From assembly GCF_024345225.1 (NCBI RefSeq), contig NZ_BROD01000001.1:992001-1056000 (forward strand): a DNA stretch of 64,000 bases, given 5' to 3'. Source of the stretch: Clostridium sp. TW13. GTDB lineage: Bacteria > Bacillota > Clostridia > Clostridiales > Clostridiaceae. The translations under genes and the position numbers were made by a program. Each line of letters starts with the position of its first letter. Position 1 is the first letter of the stretch. Below the pieces are notes generated by a model. That model was not told the origin of the DNA. It worked only from the letters and a program-made list of their open reading frames with translations, and ran no database searches. Positions 1 to 7,171 of this stretch are shown piece by piece.

Positions 1-56
1 AAGATAAAAAGAAACGCAAAGGCGAAATAGATATTGACGAATGGAGTGATTTCTAA
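1..56 (+). CDS. 3' end of an element-borne gene (partial)
   Basis: An open frame enters from the left edge and ends at TAA 54-56, giving a basic then acidic tail ending DIDEWSDF. Its stop shares one base with the ATG of the next gene, so the two are translationally coupled. In clostridial integrative elements the gene before a replication-relaxation protein is often an FtsK/SpoIIIE-like coupling ATPase, but only 17 residues are visible and the identity cannot be read here. Confidence 0.45.
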   Translation, partial: DKKKRKGEIDIDEWSDF

Positions 57-643
57 TGCTTACAGAACGTGACACAAAGGTTTTAAAATGGATAGAAGAT
101 AATAAGGTTATTACTATAGAAGAAGCTAGATACATGTTTTTTGAGGGCAATTATAAGGTATGTTGGAGAAGGCTAGACCAATTAGAACAAATGGAGATTT
201 TAAAGAGTTATAAGAATAAATACGATGGTAAAAAAGTTTATTACCAAGATAAGAAAATCAGCAGTCATGATTTATTTATTCATTACTTTTTGGGAGAAAT
301 TTATAAAAGAGGTGGAGAATTACTGCAAATAAAGTATCAGCCAAGATACCTAAATGACCTCATTCGCCCCGATAGCTTTTTAGCTTTTAAATGGAACAAT
401 AGAGTATTTTTAATACTATTAGAAGTGGATTACACTCATTTCACTGATACAAGCAAATTCATTCTTTATGAAAAGATGTTCAAAGAGGACTCTCTAGGAA
501 CAATAAAAAAATTCGGAACATTCCCCAAACTTTTAATAGTAAGACCAAATCTAAATACTACTAGATACAGTAGTAAAAACTTTGAGGTGATCTATACCAC
601 GCTTAATTATAAAAATTTGGACGAGTTCTTGTTTATTACCTAA
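56..643 (+). CDS. Replication-relaxation family protein
   Basis: A 195-residue protein resembling the replication-relaxation (Replic_Relax) family found on plasmids and integrative conjugative elements. The N-terminal 60 residues (LTERDTKVLKWI, then a region around EEARYMFF and RRLDQLEQMEIL) look like a winged helix. The C-terminal part (about 85-190) has the alternating strand pattern and conserved acidic residues of the family (LLEVDYTHF). The start overlaps the upstream stop by one base. Known members are thought to help relaxation or replication of mobile DNA; the exact role here is inferred. Nothing suggests truncation. It marks this end of the window as part of a mobile element rather than core chromosome. 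Confidence 0.7.
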   Translation: MLTERDTKVLKWIEDNKVITIEEARYMFFEGNYKVCWRRLDQLEQMEILKSYKNKYDGKKVYYQDKKISSHDLFIHYFLGEIYKRGGELLQIKYQPRYLNDLIRPDSFLAFKWNNRVFLILLEVDYTHFTDTSKFILYEKMFKEDSLGTIKKFGTFPKLLIVRPNLNTTRYSSKNFEVIYTTLNYKNLDEFLFIT

Positions 644-722
644 TTACTTATTATTATATTCCTTAAATCCTATATTCCCTTATTATTATCAAGAAACAAA
701 AATGACTTATTTACTAAGTTTG

Positions 723-815
723 AAGGGTGCACTTTGTAGATAATATAAAAAAATATCTCCATAGTTTTCTACACCCTTTTCTACACATTAATCTACAGTT
801 ATTTCTACATACCAC
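723..815 (+). repeat. 12-bp iteron-like array (TCTACA-N6)x5
   Basis: TCTACA occurs at 768, 780, 792 and 804, exactly 12 bp apart, and TCTCCA at 756 is a one-mismatch fifth unit. A reverse copy TGTAGA lies at 735-740, and AAGGGTG 723-729 is inverted relative to CACCCTT 772-778. Direct repeats at a fixed spacing of roughly one helical turn, next to a replication-relaxation gene, are what an initiator or regulator binding array looks like. Origin versus operator cannot be decided from sequence. The array lies 63 bp before the next gene's start. Confidence 0.65.
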
Positions 816-877
816 TATAGAAAAAACTCACACAAAACACAAGATTAAAATTATACAAAACAGGAGCGTGATTAACT

Positions 878-1267
878 ATGGAGACAATATCCATACTAAT
901 AATATTATGTACAGTAATAAAAATAATATACACTTGGTGTATAAATAAACTTTTTGCTAGTACCCCAGCATTTGCAGAGATCAGCGCAGAGCAGTACATT
1001 GATTATGTTAATTCTAAAACATTACGTAGCTGCGATGTAGAATGTGCCTACGCTCAAACTCGTAATCTATTCAATCAGGCTTTAAAATCTGGTGAATTAG
1101 ATAGGGGTAAAATACTTGCTGTTAAATTATACTTAGAGAAACATGTCAAGAAGTACCAAACACAAAGGAAATTCGAGAATGATGCTCACAAAATCTATGC
1201 GATGTTAAAGGCGGCTGACATTAAGGTTAGGGACTTTAAAGTCGTAGATTCAATTATTTTTAAATAA
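878..1267 (+). CDS. Hypothetical membrane-anchored protein of the element
   Basis: A 129-residue protein that I do not recognise. Residues about 3-25 form one hydrophobic segment (TISILIILCTVIKIIYTW), and the rest is a soluble, mostly helical, basic domain with two cysteines near the middle (SCDVEC). The ATG at 878 follows GGAG at about 863-866. A strong terminator follows directly, so it is probably a single-gene unit read from the region with the 12-bp repeats. Its position between the repeats and the element's end suggests a mobile-element accessory function; no activity is claimed. Confidence 0.6.
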   Translation: METISILIILCTVIKIIYTWCINKLFASTPAFAEISAEQYIDYVNSKTLRSCDVECAYAQTRNLFNQALKSGELDRGKILAVKLYLEKHVKKYQTQRKFENDAHKIYAMLKAADIKVRDFKVVDSIIFK

Positions 1268-1274
1268 CTAGATT

Positions 1275-1315
1275 GACTTAGGAATTACAGTGGTATGTTT
1301 CCTAAGTCTTTTTTT
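1275..1315 (+). terminator. Rho-independent terminator
   Basis: A perfect 10-bp stem GACTTAGGAA (1275-1284) / TTCCTAAGTC (1299-1308) is followed by seven T. It ends the transcript of the gene at 878-1267. Confidence 0.85.
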
Positions 1316-1375
1316 ACATAATAAGGAAGGATTTTTAAATAGAATATAGAAATGTACTCAAGGAGGTGGAAAATT

Positions 1376-1525
1376 ATGAAAAAGGTGAAAATGATAAATG
1401 GATTCAAAGTTATTGAAATAGAGAAGGAAGTTGACGAGAAAACACTTGAAGAAAACAGAAGAAAAGCACTTCAAGAATTATACGATATCTTCTATAATAA
1501 AGATACGGAGAACTCTATAAAATAA
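1376..1525 (+). CDS. Small element protein (49 aa)
   Basis: ATG 1376 follows an excellent AGGAGGTGG site (about 1361-1369) and opens a 49-codon frame ending at TAA 1523-1525. The product has a short beta-like N-terminus (KVKMINGFKVIEIEKEV) and a charged helix (TLEENRRKALQELYDIF). It resembles the next small gene in layout: strand, acidic residues, E-E-N-x-R-R, helix. Such small proteins are common beside recombinase modules of Firmicutes elements, but I cannot assign a function. It was too short for automatic ORF thresholds, and the ribosome binding site is the main support. Confidence 0.6.
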   Translation: MKKVKMINGFKVIEIEKEVDEKTLEENRRKALQELYDIFYNKDTENSIK

Positions 1526-1540
1526 AAGGGGTGAAGAAAT

Positions 1541-1684
1541 ATGGTTAAGGTGACTATAATAGAACCGGATATCACACAGGAAGAAAATGAAAGACGATTA
1601 GAAATTGTTAAACAAATACTTCAACAGATAGCAAATGAACCAAATGAACCAGATGAGCCTATAAAGAGCGGCAATAAAAAATGA
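1541..1684 (+). CDS. Small element protein (47 aa), paralogue-like to its neighbour
   Basis: ATG 1541 lies 15 bp after the previous stop, with AGGGGTG at 1527-1533 as ribosome binding site. The 47 residues read KVTIIEPDITQEENERRLEIV and continue as a helix, then end in a Pro/Glu-rich NEPNEPDEP tail. The shared pattern (hydrophobic strand, acidic turn, EEN-x-RR, amphipathic helix) suggests it and the 49-residue protein upstream arose from one family. No function is recognised. It is the last gene before the element's right boundary. Confidence 0.6.
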   Translation: MVKVTIIEPDITQEENERRLEIVKQILQQIANEPNEPDEPIKSGNKK

Positions 1685-1696
1685 CCTAATATAAAA

Positions 1697-1735
1697 TTGG
1701 TGGCAAGTTTAATTTTGCCACCAATTTGCCACCAA
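1697..1735 (+). terminator. Hairpin with duplicated 3' arm (probable terminator)
   Basis: TTGGTGGCAA (1697-1706) pairs with TTGCCACCAA (1715-1724). The 3' arm is immediately repeated as TTTGCCACCAA (1725-1735), so two alternative hairpins can form. An A-run rather than a T-run follows on the + strand, so termination strength is uncertain. Behind it are short A/T direct repeats (AATAAAAAGT twice, ACATAAAAAT twice). Confidence 0.45.
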
Positions 1736-1849
1736 AAAAGAATAAAAAGTAATAAAAAGTAATACATAAAAATACATAAAAATAATTTAAAAAAGTTGAA
1801 AATGCTATACTTACACAAAAATAAACATAAGTGTCAATAAGTAAAATGA

Positions 1850-1922
1850 AATACAGAACTCGGCTTATAGACTTATCTCGCTAACTTGATTGAAACACTC
1901 ACTTTATTGTGGGTGTTTTTTT
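1850..1922 (+). ncRNA. rnpB: 3' end of RNase P RNA gene (rnpB fragment) at element boundary, candidate attR
   Basis: AATACAGAACTCGGCTTA at 1850-1867 matches the conserved 3' strand of helix P4 of bacterial RNase P RNA (ACAGAA-C-CGGCTTA). It is followed by a plausible P1 3' strand (ACTTATCTCGC) and a terminator (1894-1922). No rest of the RNA lies upstream; instead there are mobile-element genes and A-rich repeats. The simplest reading is that the element integrated into the 3' end of rnpB, with the complete gene lying left of the window and this being the displaced 3' copy. The identity rests on the signature only; the att role is inferred. Confidence 0.6.
1894..1922 (+). terminator. Terminator of the rnpB 3' fragment
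   Basis: AACACTCAC (1894-1902) pairs with GTGGGTGTT (1909-1917, one G:U pair), followed by a T-run. Position and strand fit the native rnpB terminator. Confidence 0.75.
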
Positions 1923-2022
1923 AGTTATACGCTGATTTTTAATAGTCTACGACAGAGTGTTATTACTTCTTTAAACATATATTGATCTATAATAATAAAT
2001 TGCTTGATTAAATAACAATATA

Positions 2023-2063
2023 GAATGACCTACTATCCCCTAGTAGATCATTCTTTTGTTTTA
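2023..2063. terminator. Hairpin terminator, no adjacent gene
   Basis: GAATGA-CC-TACTA pairs with TAGTA-GA-TCATTC around TCCCC, then TTTTGTTTT. It lies between the rnpB fragment and the flavoprotein gene, and closes off read-through from the element side. The rest of 1923-2192 shows only AT-rich leader sequence. Confidence 0.65.
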
Positions 2064-2192
2064 TTAATTATAAAGTCATTAAATAATATGAGGAATTGTA
2101 TTATTAAAATAGGAAATATTAAATATAAGTTAGATAATGGAGCCTAATTAGGAGGGGAATATATTTTTATCAGAAAAAAAGAGGTGTTTTTA

Positions 2193-3416
2193 TTGGAAGA
2201 AAAAGTAGTCATTATTGGAGGTAGCATTGCAGCTATTTCAGCAGCTAAAGCAATACGTGAAATAAGTCCACACAACGAGATTATTATATTTGGGGAGGAA
2301 AAATATTATCCATACTACAGGATTAAGATTTCCAAGGGACTTTTAGGTAACTTGGAGGAAGATAAGCTTTTAATTCAAAAAAAGCAATGGTATAAGGATA
2401 ATAATATTCAGGTGCACTGCGATAAAAAGGTGACTGATGTAGATCCGAAAAGTAAAGAAGTAGTTCTTGCAGATGGAACTCGTATATCTTATACTAAACT
2501 ACTTTTAGTAAATGGAGCAAGCAATCGTATGCCTCTAATTGAAGGGATAGATAAGCTGGGAGTATTCGATTTAAGAACATTGGATGGAGCTTTAAGAATT
2601 TTAGAGTATTTAGAAGATGTTAAAACAGTTTTGCTTATTGGTGGCGGAGTTCAGAATTTGGAGATTGCTAATGTAATATCTGGATGTGGAAAAAAGGTTA
2701 TTATTGCAGAATTTGCTTCTCGTTTAATGCCTCGTCAGTTAGATGAATTTGCATCAGATAAGTTAAAGCAGGCAATTGAAGATAAAGGTATTGAAGTAAT
2801 GTTAGATACTCAAGTACAAGAAATATTTGGTGAAGAAAAGGTGAAAAGATTTACAACACAATCTGGAGTACAAGGGGCTTGTGATATGGTGATTTATTCT
2901 ACTGGAATTACACCTAATGTTTCGGTTGTTCAAAATACTGATTTAGAAGTGAATAATGGGATAGTAGTAAATAATAGGATGGAGACAAATATAAAAGATA
3001 TATTTGCTGCAGGAGATGTTTCAGAGTTTAATGGCAGAGTTTATGGGCTATGGGGCACGGCAATGCAGCAAGGCAAAATTGCAGGAGCTAATATATGCAA
3101 TCAAGATTTGATTTTTGAACCTTCAATACCAGTAACTTCGCTAAGTGCCTTTGGAATATCTGTGTTTTCTATGGGAGATATTGAAGGTGGTGAAGATATA
3201 GATTCATTAGTTGAAGTATCAGATGATGAACAGAGATATTATAAGATTTTTATGCAGAATAACCGTATAGTAGGAACTATAGTATTAGGTGATAATAAGA
3301 AATTTATGGTGATTAAAGGTCTTATAGAAAGTAAAATAGATGTTGATTTTAACAAGTCAGCTAAATATTCAATAGATGAATTTATTAAAGTTATTGGTAA
3401 CAAGAAAAGCAGCTAG
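2193..3416 (+). CDS. FAD-dependent NAD(P)H oxidoreductase, NADH:rubredoxin reductase-like
   Basis: A 407-residue flavoprotein of the pyridine nucleotide-disulfide oxidoreductase superfamily. The N-terminal FAD Rossmann motif is VVIIGGSIAAISAAKA. The NAD(P)-binding motif VLLIGGGVQNLEIAN is near residue 150, and the second FAD motif IFAAGDVSEF is near 275. The order and the PYYR segment near residue 45 match clostridial NADH:rubredoxin oxidoreductase, which feeds electrons through rubredoxin to flavodiiron proteins and rubrerythrins. The convergent neighbour is a flavodiiron protein, which supports this. The TTG at 2193 is preferred over GTG 2184 because AGAGGTG (2180-2186) is then correctly spaced. 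It is longer than minimal NROR by a C-terminal domain; a nitrite-reductase-type flavoprotein is an alternative. Confidence 0.75.
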   Translation: MEEKVVIIGGSIAAISAAKAIREISPHNEIIIFGEEKYYPYYRIKISKGLLGNLEEDKLLIQKKQWYKDNNIQVHCDKKVTDVDPKSKEVVLADGTRISYTKLLLVNGASNRMPLIEGIDKLGVFDLRTLDGALRILEYLEDVKTVLLIGGGVQNLEIANVISGCGKKVIIAEFASRLMPRQLDEFASDKLKQAIEDKGIEVMLDTQVQEIFGEEKVKRFTTQSGVQGACDMVIYSTGITPNVSVVQNTDLEVNNGIVVNNRMETNIKDIFAAGDVSEFNGRVYGLWGTAMQQGKIAGANICNQDLIFEPSIPVTSLSAFGISVFSMGDIEGGEDIDSLVEVSDDEQRYYKIFMQNNRIVGTIVLGDNKKFMVIKGLIESKIDVDFNKSAKYSIDEFIKVIGNKKSS

Positions 3417-3434
3417 AAATCGAGCTGCTTTTGC
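3405..3434 (+). terminator. Terminator overlapping the stop codon of the flavoprotein gene
   Basis: AAAAGCAGCT (3405-3414) pairs with AGCTGCTTTT (3423-3432). The left arm runs into the TAG stop at 3414-3416. Confidence 0.8.
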
Positions 3435-3460
3435 TTTAGTTTAATTTGTATTGCTTAAAT

Positions 3461-4687
3461 TTAACTAAGTAATAAATCACAAGTGTAAGTAACTAATCTA
3501 TCAATACTCTTTAGGTTATCTTCTTTTGATGAAAATCTGATTCTTAGTGGTAATTCTATATCAGTCATGCCGGTAGATTTAATTATGTCAGAAGTATTTA
3601 GTACTTTTAGATTACTTTCATTTAAGTAGTCTTGTATAATTTCTATAGCTTCACCACTCCAGCCATAAGACCCAAATGCTACACCTAGCTTGCCTTCTAA
3701 GTTTAGAGTTTTAAGATTTTTTAGTACTTCTTCCATATGTCCAATCATGTCACCATATTTAGTTGAACTTCCAAAGAAGATTGCATCAGATTCATTAATA
3801 GCAGTTATTATTTCTTCCATTGGAACTCTATTTACATCCATGACTTCTGAAACTATGTTTTGTTCTTCAAATTTTTCCTTAAGAATAGTTGCAATTTTTT
3901 TTGTATTACCTGTCATAGAGGAATATAAAATTAATGATTTCTTACTTAGATCTGTACTCTTACTCATATTATCATAAATATCTATAAAGCTTTTAACATC
4001 ATCTCTAATAATAAATCCATGAGAAGGAGCTATCATTTTTATATCTAAATCTTTGATTTTTTCAATCATTTCTTGAACATATCTTCTATGAGGATGCATT
4101 ATTAATTTATAATAAGTAATAAAGTCCTCCTTTATATCTACTTGAGCTAAGTCATTGAAGTACTCATAATTTGCAACATGGGTACTGAAAATATCGCAAG
4201 GAAATAAAATTTTATTATCTTCACAGTAAGTTATCATAGTTTCCTCTGTATGAAGATATGGTGTTTGTATAAACTTAAGAATTTTACCTCCTATATCTAG
4301 AGTGTCACCATCACTTACAACTAAAAATTCTCTATTGTGAAGTCTATACATTTCCTTAAGTTCATTTACAGCTGGTTTGGTGCATACAATTACAGCATTT
4401 TTTGCTTTGGCTGCCAAACTTCCAAGTGCACCAGAATGATCAGGTTCTGTATGATTAATTACAATGTATTTAATTTTATCAAGTTCGATTATATTACTTA
4501 AGTTTTGTACAAATTCTCTTCCAAAGCTTATGTCAACAGTATCAATTACTGTAGGTTTTTCACTCATTAATAAATAACTGTTATAAGTAGTTCCTTTAGT
4601 TAAAGTCAATCTATGAAAAGGCACATCTCTATCATCTACCTTACCAACCCAAAATATATTTCTACCTAGCATAATATTTTTTTCCAT
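3461..4687 (-). CDS. fprA: Flavodiiron protein (A-type flavoprotein), O2/NO reductase
   Basis: A 408-residue flavodiiron protein reducing O2 to water (or NO to N2O) in the cytoplasm with electrons from rubredoxin. The N-terminal metallo-beta-lactamase-like domain keeps the di-iron ligands: H79-x-E81-x-D83-H84 in HTEPDH, H146, D165 and H223 (APSHG). Residues about 250-408 are the flavodoxin domain (LILYSSMTGNTKKIA for FMN phosphate). There is no rubredoxin or reductase fusion, so it is the two-domain class A type. ATGGAGG precedes the ATG. The gene converges on a rubredoxin-reductase-like flavoprotein, and a PerR-like box lies upstream. Confidence 0.93.
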   Translation of the reverse strand: MEKNIMLGRNIFWVGKVDDRDVPFHRLTLTKGTTYNSYLLMSEKPTVIDTVDISFGREFVQNLSNIIELDKIKYIVINHTEPDHSGALGSLAAKAKNAVIVCTKPAVNELKEMYRLHNREFLVVSDGDTLDIGGKILKFIQTPYLHTEETMITYCEDNKILFPCDIFSTHVANYEYFNDLAQVDIKEDFITYYKLIMHPHRRYVQEMIEKIKDLDIKMIAPSHGFIIRDDVKSFIDIYDNMSKSTDLSKKSLILYSSMTGNTKKIATILKEKFEEQNIVSEVMDVNRVPMEEIITAINESDAIFFGSSTKYGDMIGHMEEVLKNLKTLNLEGKLGVAFGSYGWSGEAIEIIQDYLNESNLKVLNTSDIIKSTGMTDIELPLRIRFSSKEDNLKSIDRLVTYTCDLLLS

Positions 4688-4769
4688 AATATAAAACCTC
4701 CATATATTAAATTATTTTATTTAATAGTTTAATTAATTTACTAAGTTGTTGTTTTGCTATGGTTTTATT

Positions 4770-4784
4770 TTATAATCATTTAAT
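4770..4784. promoter_or_regulatory. PerR-like box upstream of the flavodiiron gene
   Basis: TTATAATCATTTAAT matches the PerR consensus TTATAATNATTATAA at 12 of 15 positions and lies about 85 bp upstream of the fprA start. In Clostridium, flavodiiron and rubrerythrin genes are known PerR targets; binding here is inferred. Confidence 0.45.
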
Positions 4785-4960
4785 TAATTAAAATATGATT
4801 TGAATCAAATGCTAATAAATTAGATTTTTTGTATTTATTGATTGTAAAATTGGAATAACATGATTTAATCTTTTAATGGTTGAAGGAAAAAAACTAGCAG
4901 AGTATAATGTATATATCTTATAGTAAATTGCAATATTTTATCTATGTGGAGGTTGCGTGT

Positions 4961-5545
4961 ATGCCTAAAATAGTAGTTTCAAGAACTTCTCAGTATGTTA
5001 ATAGCATGAGAGAATATGATATTTATATTGATAATGAAAAAGTAGATGTAATTAACGATGGCGAAAAAAAGATAATTGAAGTTTCTGAAGGTAATCATGA
5101 AATTTATATAAAAATAGATTGGTGTAAAAGCAAAAAATTGAATATGAATTTAACTGAAGGACAAGATATAAATCTAAAATGTGGAAGTGAAGCAACTGGA
5201 ATAAAGCAGGTTTTTGCTTTAGTATATTTGTTTTTACCTTATAAATTTGTATATTTAGATTATTTATTAGATGATGAAGAGATTTACAATGATAATAAAG
5301 TTTCAAATTATAGTAGAATTAAAGATATGGGAATGAGAGAGTTTGTTTTAAAATGTGGAATCATTAGGTTTGGAATTCCCACAGCTATCATATATTCTAT
5401 ATTAATGGTACTACTTAATTCCAATATAAATTCAATAAGAAGTTTTATAACTAACACAATAATTAATCTATTAGTATTCACATTAGTGGGTGGATCTCTA
5501 TTTGGATTTACTATGTGGAAATATATGAAAAGTAAAAATGCTTAG
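4961..5545 (+). CDS. PEGA-like domain membrane protein, unknown function
   Basis: A 194-residue protein starting at ATG 4961, chosen because GGAGG lies at about 4948-4952; an earlier in-frame ATG at 4907 has no such site. Residues about 1-70 look like a small PEGA-type beta domain (YDIYIDNEKVDVINDGEKK, then SEGNHEIYIKI). A weakly hydrophobic stretch follows near 90-105 and two clear transmembrane segments lie near 135-155 and 165-185. I do not recognise a named family. The intergenic distances suggest a monocistronic unit, possibly with the SMR gene that follows. Confidence 0.65.
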   Translation: MPKIVVSRTSQYVNSMREYDIYIDNEKVDVINDGEKKIIEVSEGNHEIYIKIDWCKSKKLNMNLTEGQDINLKCGSEATGIKQVFALVYLFLPYKFVYLDYLLDDEEIYNDNKVSNYSRIKDMGMREFVLKCGIIRFGIPTAIIYSILMVLLNSNINSIRSFITNTIINLLVFTLVGGSLFGFTMWKYMKSKNA

Positions 5546-5607
5546 CAGCATAAGAAGTATTCTAAGTTAAGTAATAATATTTTTGGGGGAGAGTGATTAG
5601 TTTTTAT

Positions 5608-5931
5608 ATGCAGTGGATTTATTTGTTTCTTGCGATTGGATTTGAAATTACAGCAACAACTTTAATGAAAGTATCTAATGGTTTTTCTAAGATATTACCG
5701 ACTATAGGGACAGGCTTGGGATATATAATATGTTTTACTTGTTTATCTATGGCTTTAAAAAAGATAGATATAAGTGTTGCATATGCTATATGGTCTGCAG
5801 CTGGAATAGTTATAATATCAACAATTGGAGTATTGTTTTTTAAAGAAAATATAAGTTTTTTAAAAGTAGTATCTATACTTCTTATTGTATTGGGTGTTAT
5901 TGGATTGAATTTGAGTGGAGCAACTCATTGA
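5608..5931 (+). CDS. Small multidrug resistance (SMR/EmrE family) transporter
   Basis: A four-helix protein of 107 residues from ATG 5608 (a GTG at 5593 would add five residues but sits almost on the GGGGGAG site). The first helix has the invariant proton/drug-binding glutamate in AIGFEITATTLMK, and helix 3 has the family pattern YAIWSAAGIVIIS. SMR proteins act as dimers exchanging protons for cationic compounds or guanidinium. It is a single gene here, not the paired type, so a QacE/EmrE-like drug or quaternary-cation exporter is more likely than a guanidinium pair, but the substrate is not readable. Confidence 0.88.
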   Translation: MQWIYLFLAIGFEITATTLMKVSNGFSKILPTIGTGLGYIICFTCLSMALKKIDISVAYAIWSAAGIVIISTIGVLFFKENISFLKVVSILLIVLGVIGLNLSGATH

Positions 5932-6027
5932 TAGAAATTTTGTAGCAAAGTGAAAGTTGAAAATGGAAGGTGGATAGATTTAGTGAGAGTTTTGTAATTA
6001 TAATATACAGTCTTACTAAGGATAAAA

Positions 6028-6846
6028 ATGAGTAAAATAGCATTTAAATTATTATTAATTTGTATTCTAATAGGAAATTTTTCTTTATCAGTATCGGCAG
6101 CAACAATAAATCCATTAGATAAAGTTTCTTCATATAATATTTATTATGGATATGTTAATAAGACGGTACTGCAAAATATGAAAAAGTATCAATTAATGGT
6201 TGTTGAACCTAAAGGGATTTCTCAATCAAACATAATGGAGTTGAAAAAGAATAATACCAAATTATATGCATATATTTCAATAGCAGAAATACCTAGTTGG
6301 GATAAGAGTGTTAATATTCCTCAAAATGATTATCTGAAAGTTTACGGAAAGATAGTGAAAAACTATGGTAATATTGTTGGGGATATAAGAAATACGAGTT
6401 ATCAAAATATATTACTTTCGCAGATTAAAAACTTGATGAATAGAGGATTTGATGGGGTGTTTTTTGATACATTAGATGATTATGAAAGTTTAGATCTTGT
6501 AAAAACAAATTCTAATGTAGCTTCACTAGAACGTGCAGCAGTACAGTTTGTAGCAAATGCAAAAGTTAAATACCCTAATCTTAATATAATACAAAATAGA
6601 GGATTTAATATTCTTTCTTTAGGTTCGCAGAAATATGTAAAAGGAATACTTTATGAGGATTATGATTACGCTAGCAACGATTCTAATTCAAAAAGAACAT
6701 TAAATCAATTAAAAAATGCCAAACAAAGCTATGGAGTAAACTGCTTTGTGCAATATGCGAAGAATTCAACTCAAAATAAATCCACTGCAATAAAAAATCA
6801 TTGGAAGTATCTCTACAGAAATACAAACTATAATATATGGAATTAA
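6028..6846 (+). CDS. Secreted GH114-like endo-alpha-1,4-polygalactosaminidase family protein
   Basis: A 272-residue exported protein. Residues 1-24 are a signal peptide ending VSAA. The mature part is a TIM-barrel of the GH114/TM1410 type: an N-terminal YYGYVN strand, VVEPKGIS, LYAYISIAEI, then GFDGVFFDTLDDYE (about 143-156) with the acidic residues of the active site, and IIQNRGFNILS. The family cleaves galactosamine-rich or related exopolysaccharide; the substrate here is unknown. AAGGA precedes the ATG and a good terminator follows, so it is a single-gene unit. The length matches compact bacterial members. Confidence 0.75.
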   Translation: MSKIAFKLLLICILIGNFSLSVSAATINPLDKVSSYNIYYGYVNKTVLQNMKKYQLMVVEPKGISQSNIMELKKNNTKLYAYISIAEIPSWDKSVNIPQNDYLKVYGKIVKNYGNIVGDIRNTSYQNILLSQIKNLMNRGFDGVFFDTLDDYESLDLVKTNSNVASLERAAVQFVANAKVKYPNLNIIQNRGFNILSLGSQKYVKGILYEDYDYASNDSNSKRTLNQLKNAKQSYGVNCFVQYAKNSTQNKSTAIKNHWKYLYRNTNYNIWN

Positions 6847-6876
6847 AAAAACTGCCTATTTAAAGGCAGTTTTTTT
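6845..6876 (+). terminator. Terminator after the GH114-like gene
   Basis: AAAAAACTGCC pairs with GGCAGTTTTTT around a 9-base loop (6845-6876), ending in a T-run. Confidence 0.88.
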
Positions 6877-7006
6877 ATAAACATTCTTGTGCATACAAGT
6901 TCTAATTAAAAAACTATTGATATAATAAAAAACTTAATGACTATTTTCTTAGGTATATTGTGTCTACTGTTAAGGGATGAATTTGTAAAGTAGTTAGTAT
7001 ATAAAT

Positions 7007-7091
7007 AAATTGTACGTACATGTTTTGAATTTATATGCTTATTAGTGTAATATTGTAGTATATAAAGGTAAGTTGTTAGGTACGTACAAAT
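7007..7091. promoter_or_regulatory. Two AraR-like operators upstream of araR
   Basis: Two palindromic boxes carry the AraR core TGTACGTACA or a variant: AAATTGTACGTACATGTT at 7007-7024 and TTAGGTACGTACAAAT at 7076-7091. The consensus known for Bacillus AraR is ATTTGTACGTACAAAT. They lie 81 to 165 bp before the araR start, spaced about seven helical turns apart, which fits autoregulation with looping. The remaining sequence of the 6877-7171 gap shows no gene. Confidence 0.75.
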
Positions 7092-7171
7092 TTTTAATTT
7101 TTGCACACATTTGTGTAAAGGTTTTAAAAGTTGTGTGGTTTATCATATTTGATGAAAGGAGTTGATGAAAA

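Noticed and set aside
727-948. A 73-codon + strand frame rich in Leu-His (FLHPFLHINLQLFLH)
   Set aside because: The Leu-His pattern is just the 12-bp repeats read in frame; there is no ribosome binding site, and the better supported gene at 878 overlaps it.
1621-1818. A 65-codon minus-strand frame opposite the small element gene
   Set aside because: It is the complement of AT-rich repeats and of a gene with a good ribosome binding site; hydrophobic composition is an artefact.
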